Part shown: positions 51,423-62,445 of the stretch, piece by piece | Numbering within the stretch: position 1 is the first letter of the stretch | Layout of the letters: each line of letters opens with the position of its first letter | NCBI RefSeq assembly: GCF_003590095.1 | Contig: NC_039490.1 | Span: 9,441,834-9,505,833 of the forward strand | Direction of reading: 5' to 3' | Length of the DNA: 64,000 nucleotides | From: Trichoplusia ni | Lineage: Eukaryota > Arthropoda > Insecta > Lepidoptera > Noctuidae | The notes under the pieces: generated by a model | What the model was told of the DNA's origin: nothing | The model's database searches: none | What the model saw: only the letters and a program-made list of their open reading frames with translations | Program-made: the position numbers and the translations under genes

Positions 51423-54371
51423 ACATTCAGTGATGTAGTTAACCTAACTAGTAACATAGATAACACATATGTTTACCAATCACAAACGGTAGATATTGAT
51501 GATTGTTATCAAGTAATATCTGTAACTAGCGAGCACGTATTAATAATAACGCAAAATATAAGAAGCATTAACTGCAATATATCAGGTTTGGAAATATTAT
51601 TAACTAGATTAAGACTCAAGTTTGACATAATTATATTGACCGAATGCTGGCTCTCACGTGCACAAGTAATTCCAAATCTAATTGGATATCATCATACGGC
51701 TACACAAATCAATCCTAAACAAAATGACGGAGTTGTGATTTATTATAAAGATACATTAAATCTCTGCATTGAAGAACCGGTTACCAAAGATAGTAATTGT
51801 TTGATCTTAAAACTTAACAACCAAATCGCCATAATCGCCATATATAGGTCACCTTCTTATAATATCTTAGATCCCTTTCTCTCATCTTTAGACGCAATTT
51901 TGAAAACACTCTCCTTATTTAAACATGTAATGGTCATTGGGGACATTAATATAGCGATCAACGCCAGCAAAATAGATCTAAACGGTGAACGATACCTAAA
52001 TTTAGCATCTTTTCATGGTCTTTTACCAGCACATACTTTGATCACACGAAGTAGTAGTGAGACCTGCTTAGATCATATATTAATAAAAACAAGTTATCCT
52101 ATACATACTATTGTCCCTTGTACAACATTAACTGACCATTACCCGGTCTTAATAAGCTTAAGTTTAAAAAAAATACGCCAGTTTGCAACTACTACTATAA
52201 ATAAGGTAAACAAAAGAGAATTAGTAAAAGATCTCCAGGAAATTGATTTTAAAACAATAAGTCAATGTGAATATCCAAATGTCGCGCTCAATAATTTCAT
52301 AAATTGCCTACAAAACGTTATTAACAAAAATACCAAAACGATAACTCTCTCTAAACGTAAAAAAATTATAAAACCTTGGATAACACAGGGGCTACTTAGA
52401 TGCATGAGAAACAGGGATAAATTGCATAAAAAGTGTAAATCTTCACCGGGAAACGAATGCTTAAAAATTACTTATACTCGCTATAGAAATTACTGTAACA
52501 CTATATTAAGAAAGGTAAAGAGAGCCTATGAAACAAATCAAATTCAATCTGCCCAGAATAATAGCAAAAAACTGTGGAAGGCTATTAAAACTGTTACAAA
52601 TACAACCAAGAATTCAGCTTATCCTAAAGAACTCCTGACATTATGTAATTCTACTAATAAATCATTAAATGAAATAAACTCATATTTTATAAATGTGGGA
52701 AGCTCGCTTGCTGATAAAATACACCAAGAAAATACTCATATAAATACAAGAAAACCTGACATAAAAATAAATAATTCTCAACCTAATTCATTTTTATTAA
52801 CAGACACTAATGAAGAAGAAATTGAACGTCTAATACTAGGTCTGAAATCGGATTGCGCTCCTGGATGTGACAAAATTAGTAGTAACTTTCTTAAAGAGAA
52901 CAGGGAGGTTCTTATTCAGCCACTTACCACAATTTTCAATAAATGTCTACAGTCTGGAGTGTTTCCTGACTCCCTAAAAAAGTCGGAGGTGCGTCCAATT
53001 TATAAGAGTGGGGACAGAAATTGTATTCACAACTACAGGCCAATATCTATTCTACCATCCTTATCCAAAATCTTAGAAAAAATAATAAATGTTAGACTAA
53101 TCAACTATCTCGAAAAATATAATTTACTCTCAGCAAACCAATATGGATTCCGGCAAGGAATGTCCACCGAACAAGCTGTAAACTCACTTGTTGATTATAT
53201 AAATAGAAACTTGGATAAAGGGAAAAAATGTGTTGCTATTTTCCTAGATCTAGCCAAAGCGTTTGATACAATTTCTGTCTCCATCTTACTGAAAAAACTT
53301 GAGCGGATCGGAGTCAGAGACAAGCAGTTAGAACTTTTTGAGAGTTATCTGACTGGGCGTTTTCAGTGTGTCAAAGTGGATAAGTACCATAGTACATATC
53401 TGCCAGTGACACACGGCGTACCACAAGGCAGCATCCTGGGTCCTACTTTGTTTCTTGTCTATATAAATGAACTCACCAATCTCAATATCACTCATGGCAA
53501 GATTATCTCGTTTGCAGATGATACTGCTCTAGTTTTTTCTGCCGACACATGGGATGATACCTTTGATGCTGCACAACTAGGTTTCAACAAGGTTGGAAAG
53601 TGGCTGAAGTCTAATATCCTTACTCTTAATATAGACAAGACCAAGTACATTTGTTTCAGCATTAGGCATATGCAACAGATTAGTAACACTCTAAATATTA
53701 TACCGCACATATGTGTCTCTGAACAAAATTGTAAATGTGATCCTCTGGAACAGGTGGAAACAATTAAATATCTTGGTGTTACAATTGATAGCAACCTTAA
53801 CTTCAAAGAGCACATAAAAGCACTATGTGGTAGAGTTAGAAAACTAATCTACATTTTCAAAAATCTTAGACATATCACGGAACCTAAGTTGCTGAAACGA
53901 ATTTATTATGCTCTTTGTCAGTCACTTATAATGTACTGCATTTCCTCATGGGGTGGAGCAGCAAAAACCACAATGAAGTCCATTGAAGTCGCCCAACGTG
54001 CTATATTGAAAGTTTGTCTGTTCAAGAGTTTTTATTTTCCTACTGTATTACTTTACCAGTTGTGTGAAGTTCTATCTGTGAGGCAGTTGTTTTTACTTAA
54101 CATCGTCCTATTACAACATAGCAAATTAACTTTTAATCCAAAATTTATGCAAAAACGTAGAAATTATATGATATGCAATAGATTCTCCCACACTGCCACA
54201 ACCTTCAGCACTAGGTTTTCCAACTTCATAGGCCCTTATATCTATAATAAATTAAACAGAACACTAAATATTTATCCACTCACAAAGGCTCAATGCAAGA
54301 AGAAAATATACCAATATCTACAGAAACTCAACTATGACGAAACTGAGCTACTCTTATATATTCCACTTTAA
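51423..54371 (+). CDS. LINE ORF2: endonuclease and reverse transcriptase
   Basis: Frame open from 51423; conserved wording starts at about 51549 (TQNIRSIN). Endonuclease landmarks, numbered from codon 51588: E19 (LTECWL), D119 (GDINI), D183-H184 (TDHYPV). Reverse transcriptase: YRPISILPSLSK, D554 (FLDLAKAFDT), GVPQGSILGPTLF, FADDTAL at 642-648. All catalytic residues are in place. The frame has no ATG until about codon 116 of that numbering, inside the endonuclease, so this copy seems to have lost its start or carries a shift near 51423-51440. Confidence 0.85.
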   Translation, partial: TFSDVVNLTSNIDNTYVYQSQTVDIDDCYQVISVTSEHVLIITQNIRSINCNISGLEILLTRLRLKFDIIILTECWLSRAQVIPNLIGYHHTATQINPKQNDGVVIYYKDTLNLCIEEPVTKDSNCLILKLNNQIAIIAIYRSPSYNILDPFLSSLDAILKTLSLFKHVMVIGDINIAINASKIDLNGERYLNLASFHGLLPAHTLITRSSSETCLDHILIKTSYPIHTIVPCTTLTDHYPVLISLSLKKIRQFATTTINKVNKRELVKDLQEIDFKTISQCEYPNVALNNFINCLQNVINKNTKTITLSKRKKIIKPWITQGLLRCMRNRDKLHKKCKSSPGNECLKITYTRYRNYCNTILRKVKRAYETNQIQSAQNNSKKLWKAIKTVTNTTKNSAYPKELLTLCNSTNKSLNEINSYFINVGSSLADKIHQENTHINTRKPDIKINNSQPNSFLLTDTNEEEIERLILGLKSDCAPGCDKISSNFLKENREVLIQPLTTIFNKCLQSGVFPDSLKKSEVRPIYKSGDRNCIHNYRPISILPSLSKILEKIINVRLINYLEKYNLLSANQYGFRQGMSTEQAVNSLVDYINRNLDKGKKCVAIFLDLAKAFDTISVSILLKKLERIGVRDKQLELFESYLTGRFQCVKVDKYHSTYLPVTHGVPQGSILGPTLFLVYINELTNLNITHGKIISFADDTALVFSADTWDDTFDAAQLGFNKVGKWLKSNILTLNIDKTKYICFSIRHMQQISNTLNIIPHICVSEQNCKCDPLEQVETIKYLGVTIDSNLNFKEHIKALCGRVRKLIYIFKNLRHITEPKLLKRIYYALCQSLIMYCISSWGGAAKTTMKSIEVAQRAILKVCLFKSFYFPTVLLYQLCEVLSVRQLFLLNIVLLQHSKLTFNPKFMQKRRNYMICNRFSHTATTFSTRFSNFIGPYIYNKLNRTLNIYPLTKAQCKKKIYQYLQKLNYDETELLLYIPL

Positions 54372-54438
54372 TCATTACATAAAACATCGACAATGTTCTG
54401 AACAAAACACACACTCACTTATCCTACATACACACAGC

Positions 54439-54486
<48 letters not shown>

Positions 54487-54765
54487 CTTTAGTAAATATA
54501 ATATTGTTTAAATTAGTTTAAAAACTAGACTTGCAAAAATGTTATACCTTTTATTTGTATAATTTTAACTGATGGCTATTAAAATTATAATAATACTTGA
54601 GGGGTTTTTGGCACTGATAACCGAAATACAGGCTCTGCCTAGTTCGGTTACAGTTGTCTAATTCATTTGTATTTACAAATATAGCCTAAGATATATCTGT
54701 AACTGTGTATACACTTATTGGAAATAAATAAATTTTATTATTTATATTATATATTATTTATACAC
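54372..54765 (+). other. LINE 3' UTR with (CA)n
   Basis: Holds 21 or so CA units (54441-54483), then AT-rich DNA with AATAAA at 54723. The end point is an estimate from the loss of LINE-like texture. Confidence 0.5.
54441..54483. repeat. (CA)n microsatellite
   Basis: Uninterrupted CA dinucleotides, read directly. Confidence 0.9.
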
Positions 54766-54951
54766 ATCTAAAAAATAAAAGTATTATTGAAACAACCTTA
54801 CTACATGTCTATGAAATATGGTATATACATAACTACACTGAAATATTTTTGACTGTATGTTTATTCCGGCTAATCACTGTAATGGCACAACCGATTTTGA
54901 TAGCATTTTTATTGGCAGGTAAGTTAGTAACTTAGACTTCTTTTATTTACG

Positions 54952-55221
54952 ACTAGCTCTTGCCCGCGACTTCGTCCGCGTGGTTAGAAGATATAAGTTA
55001 GGAATTTTTGAACAGAAGCCCTCGAAGATGAATAATTATGTTTATTCCACATTTTCCATTGTATCTTCGTTGCTATTAGTCGGAGCGTGATGGTTTATAG
55101 CCTAAAACCTTTTTTGATGAATGGTCTATTCAACACAGAAAGATTTTTTTAATGGAACCAGTAGTTTCTGAGATTAACGCGTTCAAACAAACAAACAAAC
55201 TCAGCATATATTAGTATAGAT
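54952..55221 (-). repeat. Helitron-like family A, copy 6
   Basis: ctagctcttgcccgcgactt to atatattagtataga. Confidence 0.65.
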
Positions 55222-56459
55222 ATTTATATTTTCATTAAAAAAAATGTTACATTATTATCATCTCGTCCTATTACAAGTAGTTAATCTACACTTCATATTC
55301 TAAATCTGAGTTCGTTTGTTGGTTAGAATGCGCTAATCTCAGGAACATCGGATCTCAATTGAGAACATCTTTCAGTATAAGTTTACCAGTTTTTTGAGAG
55401 ATCACTTTTTAGTTTATACTGCCTCTGCGTTTTGCCTCTGCATATGTGTGTCCATGTGTACGTACGCCTTTAAAAAGACCGGGTATCTTTGAAAGAAGTT
55501 AGTCTATGAATGAAACCAGATACAAATAATTATATTTTACTTTCGTTATGTCGAAATAAATAATTGATTTATACAAGCTTTGCCTTCATAGATATAATAA
55601 TATAGATCTCAACTTAAAAGTTATCTGTAACACTGATTTCACTGTAGTTAACTAATACCAGCTTATAGCCGTCCCACTGTCGGGCAAAGGCCTCTCATAA
55701 TATAAGGAAGGTTTGAGCATTGATCACCACGCTACCTCACTGCGGGTTGGTGATTTCAGATTGCTACATTTAAAAGCCACGATTCCTTCAAATGTTAATT
55801 AAATGCAATATTTTGTTGAAAACAAGCCAACGAATTATACTCACTTGTTACGGGGTAAAATTGTAAACTTGAATATAGATATAGCCCTTAATACGTTAAG
55901 ATCCAGAATTTTTTTGAATTTATATTGGTCGAAGAATTTTCAAAATCTATTCAGTAGGTCCTGAGATAACCCCCTAAAACTTTACAATAATACTTTAAAT
56001 TCGGAGATTTTTCAAAAATTTAAAACTTCCCCCGTTATTTTTATTCGCTGTGTTTTGCTTATAGTTTGTGAATTAAGTTGTATAGACACTGCTAAAAATT
56101 TTAGCGTATTATTTAGAGTATTTTTATCACATTTAATAATTTAACTTTTTTGGAACGTAATTTGTTTCCTAGACAAACCATACTTACTCTTTTTAACTGA
56201 ATATAAGTTTAACTGAGTATATAATTCAATTATAAGCTCAACCAAGACCAATGTATCTAATTAATGAAAGATTGTTTTCTTTTGAAACGAGAGTGAGAGA
56301 GATATATTTTTCTTATGTTTTTTCTGTTGTATCAAATGAAGCACAACACAAAATTGATAAATATACTTGAGTTATATGATTATTTTCAGGCATCGAACCT
56401 TATGTCATTGACCGACCCTCATTTTTATCCTTTTATTTCAATAGATCTATAATTTCAGC
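55222..56459. other. Intergenic with RTE-type relic
   Basis: gtcccactgtcgggcaaagg and gagcattgatcaccacgcta at 55670-55730 mark an RTE-like end. The rest is AT-rich without a gene. Confidence 0.5.
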
Positions 56460-56580
56460 CTATTTAGGTCCACTGCTGGACATGGGCCTCCCCAAAGCTG
56501 CACCAGAACATCCGATCCTTCACCTTCTGCATCCAGTCCGTGCCAGCTACCTTCTTGTGCTCATCACTCCATCAGGTTGG
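56460..56580 (-). pseudogene. C-terminal relic of RTE-type LINE ORF2
   Basis: The minus strand reads AGTDWMQKVKDR and GEAHVQQWT then a stop: the RTE-type ORF2 terminus, truncated upstream. Confidence 0.7.
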
Positions 56581-56739
56581 TTGTGATCCTACACTGCGTT
56601 TGCCAATTCGTGGTCTCCAGTCCAGAACTCGTCTTTGTTTTACCCGAGGAAATCCTCATGGACTTTTTCCGCCATACCTTGTGAATTTTGTTTATTTCAT
56701 TATAACTACTAACTAACTAAACCAATTTTGATGCAACAT

Positions 56740-56822
56740 ATTCGTGGATCACATAAATGCTTGTCCCGACGTCGCGTGTAGTGCGTTTGTGGTCTCTTTT
56801 ACCACTCGGTTAACCGTGCAGT
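56740..56822 (-). repeat. tRNA-derived SINE family E fragment
   Basis: attcgtggatcacataaatg and cactcggttaaccgtgcagt; body missing. Confidence 0.5.
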
Positions 56823-57549
56823 CAAATAACTACAGTCCTATGTAACTACACTATCCCCCCTACTCAGGGGTGGGAAATTCGTCTGCATTTCCATTTACAA
56901 ATCCAATTTGAACGATTTAAGAAGAGAAAAATCGGAATATTTCTTGATTCACGTAATTTCTTGTCATTTTAAGGGGCAAGTAAGAAAACTAGTCTTTAAG
57001 ATGTTAACCGTCCGTGTAGGATGAGGCCTGTGTCCAACAGTCGGACATTTTATAATCTGTGATAGTTATATGTGTGACTTGAAAGATTGAATGTCAATAT
57101 TTGATAAGTTTTTTATTCTTTTATTCGGTGTCTTATGAGGAGACTGTCGTTACGGTTATAATTCAGGGTGGGAACCCAATATTTATGAACATTTATTTGA
57201 TTTTATTTAGCGTATTTGTACGGAACCCGCAGTTTGTCGAGCCTATCTCGCACTTAACCTTTTTTATCTTAGAATGATCTATTTTTCTCGACAGATCTTT
57301 TTTTTGTTTCTACTCAGAATTTGTGAGTAAAATCAAACGTTTTTATTGTAAAAGAGGCCGTTTTTAAGGCACTTTAAAAACGTTATAGTAATGACTCTAG
57401 ATGCACGGTTGCAAAATGTCATTCTTATGGAGAAGAACCGGCAAGAAACTCTATTAGTCATCCCAGATGTATCACAGTGTGTAACATGTCTTAATAGCTT
57501 CCTGTACTTTTCTAAATTATAAGAGTTTATTTAGTTACTTGCCTTTTAA
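56823..57549. other. Intergenic, nothing recognised
   Basis: No gene; gaggcctgtgtccaacagt at about 57020 is another RTE-end word. Confidence 0.45.
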
Positions 57550-57785
57550 TCTATACTAATATATAAAGCTGAAGAGTTTGTTTGTTTGTTTGTTTGAACG
57601 CGCTAATCTCAGGAACTACAGGTTCGATTTTAAAAAATATTTTTGTGTTGAATAGACCATTTGTCACGGAAGGCTATAGGCTATATAACATCATACTGCG
57701 AGTAATAGGAGCGAAGATACAGTGGAAAATGGAAAAATCGGGGAAAATTCTAACCACGTGGATGAAGTCGCGGGCAACAGCTAGT
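57550..57785 (+). repeat. Helitron-like family A, copy 7
   Basis: tctatactaatatataaagc to gcgggcaacagctagt. Confidence 0.7.
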
Positions 57786-58541
57786 TATATAATAAACTTA
57801 ATCGTAACAGAAAACGAATCTATTATTTCCTTATCAGTATTTAGTGAATTATTAAGTTTCTTAGTTCAATATGTATGAGTAAAAATACGAAAATAAAACC
57901 AAATATTTTTAATAAATCTTTATTTTCAATAAAAAACACATAAAAAATACAAGAAAGTGATAAATGGAAGGAATATAGTATTAACAATTTATTTGTTTAT
58001 TCAAACCGTTGGATACATTAAAATTACAGTTAGTGGGAATCTAAGAATATATAACAAGAAGTTTTGCAAAATATTGACTAAAAAGATTTTTAATTCTTAA
58101 TAAACATATCGAATTTATTTTAATGACAGCATGAGTACTTGAATAATCCTTCATTTAAAACCTATTTATTTATTTTAGTTAAAAAAGGTATAAGGCTGTG
58201 CATATGAAGGGAATTCTCTTAGAAATTGTTTATCGTTCAAACTGTTTTATTACAAGTAGCTACTTAGTTTTCGATTTATTTGATTATTCATATTATGAAA
58301 CATGTTTTAACTTTATTATTAGTTTTATTAAAAGAAAATATTTGTTAAGGAAGAACACAAAAACACACATTGAAACAATGTTTAATAATAACATATCAAC
58401 ACGGTACTAAACATTGACAATATTCAAAATAGACTAGCTGTTCCGGCGTAAAAGCAATGACAGATAGAATTTTTGAACTAAAACCATCCAAGACACACAT
58501 ACACAACATTCAAATCGCTCCACGTACAGTAGAATCTATAC
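57786..58541. other. Intergenic, nothing recognised
   Basis: AT-rich DNA between two family-A copies in the same orientation. Confidence 0.5.
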
Positions 58542-58793
58542 TCTATACTAATCTATAAAGCTGAAGAGTTTGTTTGTTTGAACGCGCTAATCTCAGAAAC
58601 TACTGGTCCAAATTGAAAAAATCTTTTTGTGTTAAATAGACCATTCGTTGAGGAAGGCTTTAGGCTATAAACCATCACGCTGCGACTAAAAGGAGGGAAG
58701 ATACAATGGAAAATGTGAAAAAAAAACAGGGCAGGTATAAATCATAACTTGTATCTTCTACCCACGGGGACGAAGTCGCGGGCAACAGCTAGT
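58542..58793 (+). repeat. Helitron-like family A, copy 8
   Basis: Complete copy from TCTATACTAATC to GGGCAACAGCTAGT. Confidence 0.7.
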
Positions 58794-59371
58794 CATCAAT
58801 ATAAATATGTATCATGTATTCTAATATACACAGAATACATTAATGATATACACAATTATAAAGTCACATAATTATTCTTCCATTTTCATTTCTGTTCTTT
58901 GATAATCTTCTGCCGTCGATTTTATGTTGGACATGCCCTTATCAGTTCTCCGTCCAGTAGTCTTAAGCACACGGGCAAGAAGAATGACAAGGGCACGGCA
59001 CAACACATTCTTTTCACTTCTAGAAGCTTCTTTTTTCATATAAAATATTTTCCGGGAGATGTAGTAAAGGTACTAGTAACGCCATCTGTCGGCAAGTAGC
59101 GCGCCACTTTTAGTTCAAGTTTAGAGTACAAGATGGCGCTTCCAAGTGACTGCATCCTATGTGTGAGCAAATTGGGAGTTTGTCACAGAGTAAAATGCAG
59201 AAACTGAATTAACTCTTATACGAGGATTCCTCAGCTCGTTGCAAGTCCTGTGAAAAAAGGCATACGGCACAAAAAATAAAAATCACATGTTCAGTTTTAC
59301 AATACGTCATCAAATAACTATGAACAACAATACTTTTATAATAAATATAAATTATTTTTCACAAAACAATT
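58794..59371. other. Intergenic, nothing recognised
   Basis: No supported gene. If the candidate exon below is real, this would contain its 3' UTR. Confidence 0.4.
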
Positions 59372-59461
59372 TCATTTTTTATTAACAATCGTAGTAAATC
59401 GCTCTTCTAAACATCTTGATCCAGCAGAAGCTTTAATATTTGTTTGTAAACAACCAAGTAC
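59372..59461 (-). CDS. Possible terminal exon of an unknown minus-strand gene
   Basis: On the minus strand a good acceptor (ctttgttacag) is followed by 29 open codons (VLGCLQTNIKASAGSRCLEE ...) and TGA. Upstream exons would lie above 59470, but none is recognised and no clear AATAAA follows. Weak; could be chance. Confidence 0.2.
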   Translation of the reverse strand, partial: VLGCLQTNIKASAGSRCLEERFTTIVNKK

Positions 59462-59518
59462 CTGTAACAAAGAACAAACGATTAATTAAAATTATAAAGA
59501 AGATGTCTGTCAACTAAA

Positions 59519-59537
59519 TGGCGCCCAAACGTGGGAC
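59519..59537 (+). promoter_or_regulatory. tRNA-Lys primer-site-like sequence, diverged copy
   Basis: TGGCGCCCAAACGTGGGAC differs from the 48457 copy by one inserted A and one substitution. Confidence 0.35.
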
Positions 59538-61218
59538 CCATTGTGCTCCTAAGAAACCATCTTTTAATTAAATTTGTCAAAAAAAGCAGTTTTTTTTTCG
59601 CTTTTTCTTTGGCATTTTAATATGCGATGTTATAAAGGCTATTATGAGGCTATTGTGTAAGATTCTTAAGACATTTTAGTGGTCAATTGTGGTTTGACTA
59701 GGCGCTTTAGTGTTATTTTTGGTATTTTTTATTTTTTATCAGAGAAAAACAATACGAAATGTTAAATAAAACAAAACACTCTTTGGTCCAGTACCGTTAA
59801 ATATCCTATGCATTAGTGTGTCTCATCAATCATGTCACATTAATATACTAAAGCCAACCCCAACACAAACAAGACCTTAAAACTCATAAAAATCTCAAAG
59901 TAAATCTCTAAAAGACAATTTAAACTGTATAAAAATAATCACAAAAACAAAGCCAGCACACAAGTTCACAAATTAAAAGGATCTAAAATTGAAGAGACCT
60001 ACAAAACCGTTAACCGCAGTTTTATCGATACAAGTCGGGAATCGATTACTCGTTACGTCCAGAACAGGGCTACGATTTATAAAAATAAATTCACTCAACT
60101 ATGGCCGCTCGGATTTTTCATGTCCGTACCATTTGACCGACAGAGCCTGTGCGTGTCACGTCACTTGTTCAGTAGTTATAGGAGTTGCTTTCGAATGATG
60201 CTAATTGTGATATAAGTTTGCAAGGTGTTTAAGATCTGTTTTTTATCGGACTTTTAATTGTATATAGGCATATATATAGTTCATATTTGTCTGTAGTATT
60301 TTTATGATTCTACAAGTTTATTATTATTAGCTCCTTGTAAGCTATATCCGAATCGATGGATGGATGTTTGTTACTCTTTCACTCAAAAAACACTAAACGG
60401 ATTTGGATTAAATTTGATACAAAGATAGTTCATAACCTGGATTAACATACAGAATGCTTTTATCCGTTTATAACCAGTATTGTCATAAAGGATGGTTTCT
60501 ATCTAAATTTTATGTTCCCATGGAATCATCTACGATTTTATTTTACGAAATTACCAATAAAACATCAAAATACAAAACAATTTACAATAAACATCAAAAA
60601 CAAGGAAATCTAAACAACAGTAACAGTTGTTTGCCCAAAAAAAAGCCAATTCGTTCCACAAACTCTCAATATCGGTCGATTAGACCCCGGATTAACGCTC
60701 GGCTGGAGTGGTCGCCGGTGCCCGCTCGTAAATCTAACCGTGGTCCATTTGACCACACGTCGGCCTCACGCCAATTTTAACTCGGTTTTTGAGGGTTAAA
60801 GAATAGCTGGTAGCTGGGAGCAGAAGTTTTCAATTGATTTCTGAAATATGCTTCGTGGATCATTTGTGGTGATTAGGATTTGGATGGATCTGAAATTTGT
60901 AGTTATTCTTTGGATTAAGTTTTGAAAATTTTCTGAGTTTAATCGTTAGCTGCTTTATTTGCGGAATTTACTTTAATTTTAATAACAAAATTTATGCTTG
61001 TTTCTTGTGTTATTAAAAACATTTACAAAATGTCAATGTATTTCAGATCTATAGGAAATATTAATTTTAACATAACTGACGCGATCTATAATTTATTGAG
61101 TTTAACTCAAAGCACTGCACAACCAATTCAATTAAAATTAATTCACTTTAAACACACTTTTAACTTAACAAACAATTAAAAACACTTTCTTAAGACGAGT
61201 TCAAAGCGTTTTGGTTCG
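59538..61218. other. Intergenic, nothing recognised
   Basis: AT-rich; 60355-60460 carries the Helitron-like family C wording (tggatgtttgttactctttc). No gene. Confidence 0.45.
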
Positions 61219-61236
61219 GCCCCACGTTGGGCGCCA
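61219..61236 (-). promoter_or_regulatory. tRNA-Lys primer-site-like 18-mer, minus strand
   Basis: Exact reverse of the 48457 copy. On the plus strand it is preceded by ggttcg, so the match to the tRNA-Lys 3' half extends into the T loop with one base missing. Confidence 0.45.
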
Positions 61237-62338
61237 TTAGCCAAAGTTGATAGATAACTGTACCCTTGTCAGTGACTCGTCGGGAATTGAATTCTGTACC
61301 TCTCGACCCCCCATCCCATCACTCACGGCGTTTAAAATTACTATAGTTCGGTTATGAACGCTCATGACGAGATTAATGGTGTCGGACGCTTAGCTACTCA
61401 TTATTGGACGAAAATTTGAGGGAGGGATAACTAATTTAGTGTATTTCAGTTAATTTGTGTTTTTAAAGTCATTCTCCCCGGAGAATTTTGGACGATATTT
61501 TATAAAAGAAATGAAACGGATCGAGGAAGTTTCTCTCTCTGTTGCATCAACCATTAGCAACTTGGACCATGTTCCCGCTGCCGGTTAGACACTATTTTTG
61601 ATATTTGTCAAAGTATATTATAATTTATCATACACATTTAAAATGTAGATATAATACCTGCATATATATCTACGTACTGCTGGCCACAGACCTTTACCCC
61701 TATAGAGAAGATTTGAGCATTGATTACCTCGCCACCTTACTGCGGGTTGACAATTCCAGATTACAGATTGTCAAGCCCTGGAAATTTGTTCCACAATCTC
61801 CCAAAATAATTAACGTAGCAATCAAAAAAAGGCCACAACGCCAGACTAAGAACTACAGACCAATTAAAAAGGTCTCCTACAGATTTTTCCGAAATAATAT
61901 TAAAGCTTCAATTAATAATATAAAGTAGTTAGGAGTGACATAAAACTCATAAGAGGTCGTTATTTTGACCCGAATGACCCAAAATGGCCGTTAGATACAT
62001 TATTGGGGCGAAACAACACTAAATCATTTTTTAATTTTAGCTGTGTTCGTTTATTTTGGTATTAATTTAGTTACTCTATAAGTTATGGAGAGGTTTTTTT
62101 TCTGTAATAGTGTTTGGTAGTAATATTTTGAAAGTGCTTTCTTTTAGTCTAAGACACACTGATGGACTATGCAGGAAAATATCGTGAGCAAATAAAAGAT
62201 TTGTATAATACGGTTGTGTTTTAAGAGGAGGCCTGTGCCCAACAGTGTACTGTGTCTGTAAGCTGAAACGAATCCTGATTCCAAACATTTTACTCAGAAA
62301 ATTGACAGAAAAGTGTAATTTTGAGGCTCGCGTTGAGT
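61237..62338. other. Intergenic with RTE-type relics
   Basis: 61677-61770 (ctgctggccacagaccttta ... tactgcgggttgacaattcc) and 62228-62250 (gaggcctgtgcccaacagtg) are short RTE-end relics. No gene. Confidence 0.5.
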
Positions 62339-62445
62339 TTGACTCGCGATCCCGCCGCGTCTGCTCATGATTAAGGACTCCGGTTGGGTCCGAAACTAGT
62401 CGGGCTACCCCGATAAATACGCGTGAGTAAACCGTTACATCATTT
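62339..62445 (+). repeat. Palindromic repeat P, right half
   Basis: Nearly identical to 12883-12986, including cccgataaatacgcgtgag and cgttacatcattt; the left arm is absent. Confidence 0.75.

Larger units (their letters stand above)
49890..54765 (+). mobile_element. Non-LTR retrotransposon (CR1/Jockey-like LINE), almost full length
   Basis: Two frames in the LINE order: ORF1 50176-51078 (coiled coil plus FP-like nucleic-acid-binding part) and ORF2 about 51423-54371 (endonuclease plus reverse transcriptase). The 3' UTR carries a (CA)n block at 54441-54483 and AATAAA at 54723-54728. The tail is AT-rich (ttattatttatattatatat) rather than a long poly(A). The 5' boundary is uncertain (about 49780-49900). 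No RNase H domain is seen, so I-type elements are less likely than the CR1/Jockey group. Confidence 0.8.

Noticed and set aside
51133..51438. Separate hydrophobic/Tyr-rich protein between LINE ORF1 and ORF2
   Set aside because: AT-rich linker translation (Tyr, Ile, Leu, Thr runs); only its last part could belong to ORF2.
60454..60780. 108-codon plus-strand frame
   Set aside because: Runs through low-complexity AAAC-rich DNA into a GC-richer patch; no recognisable motif or start context.
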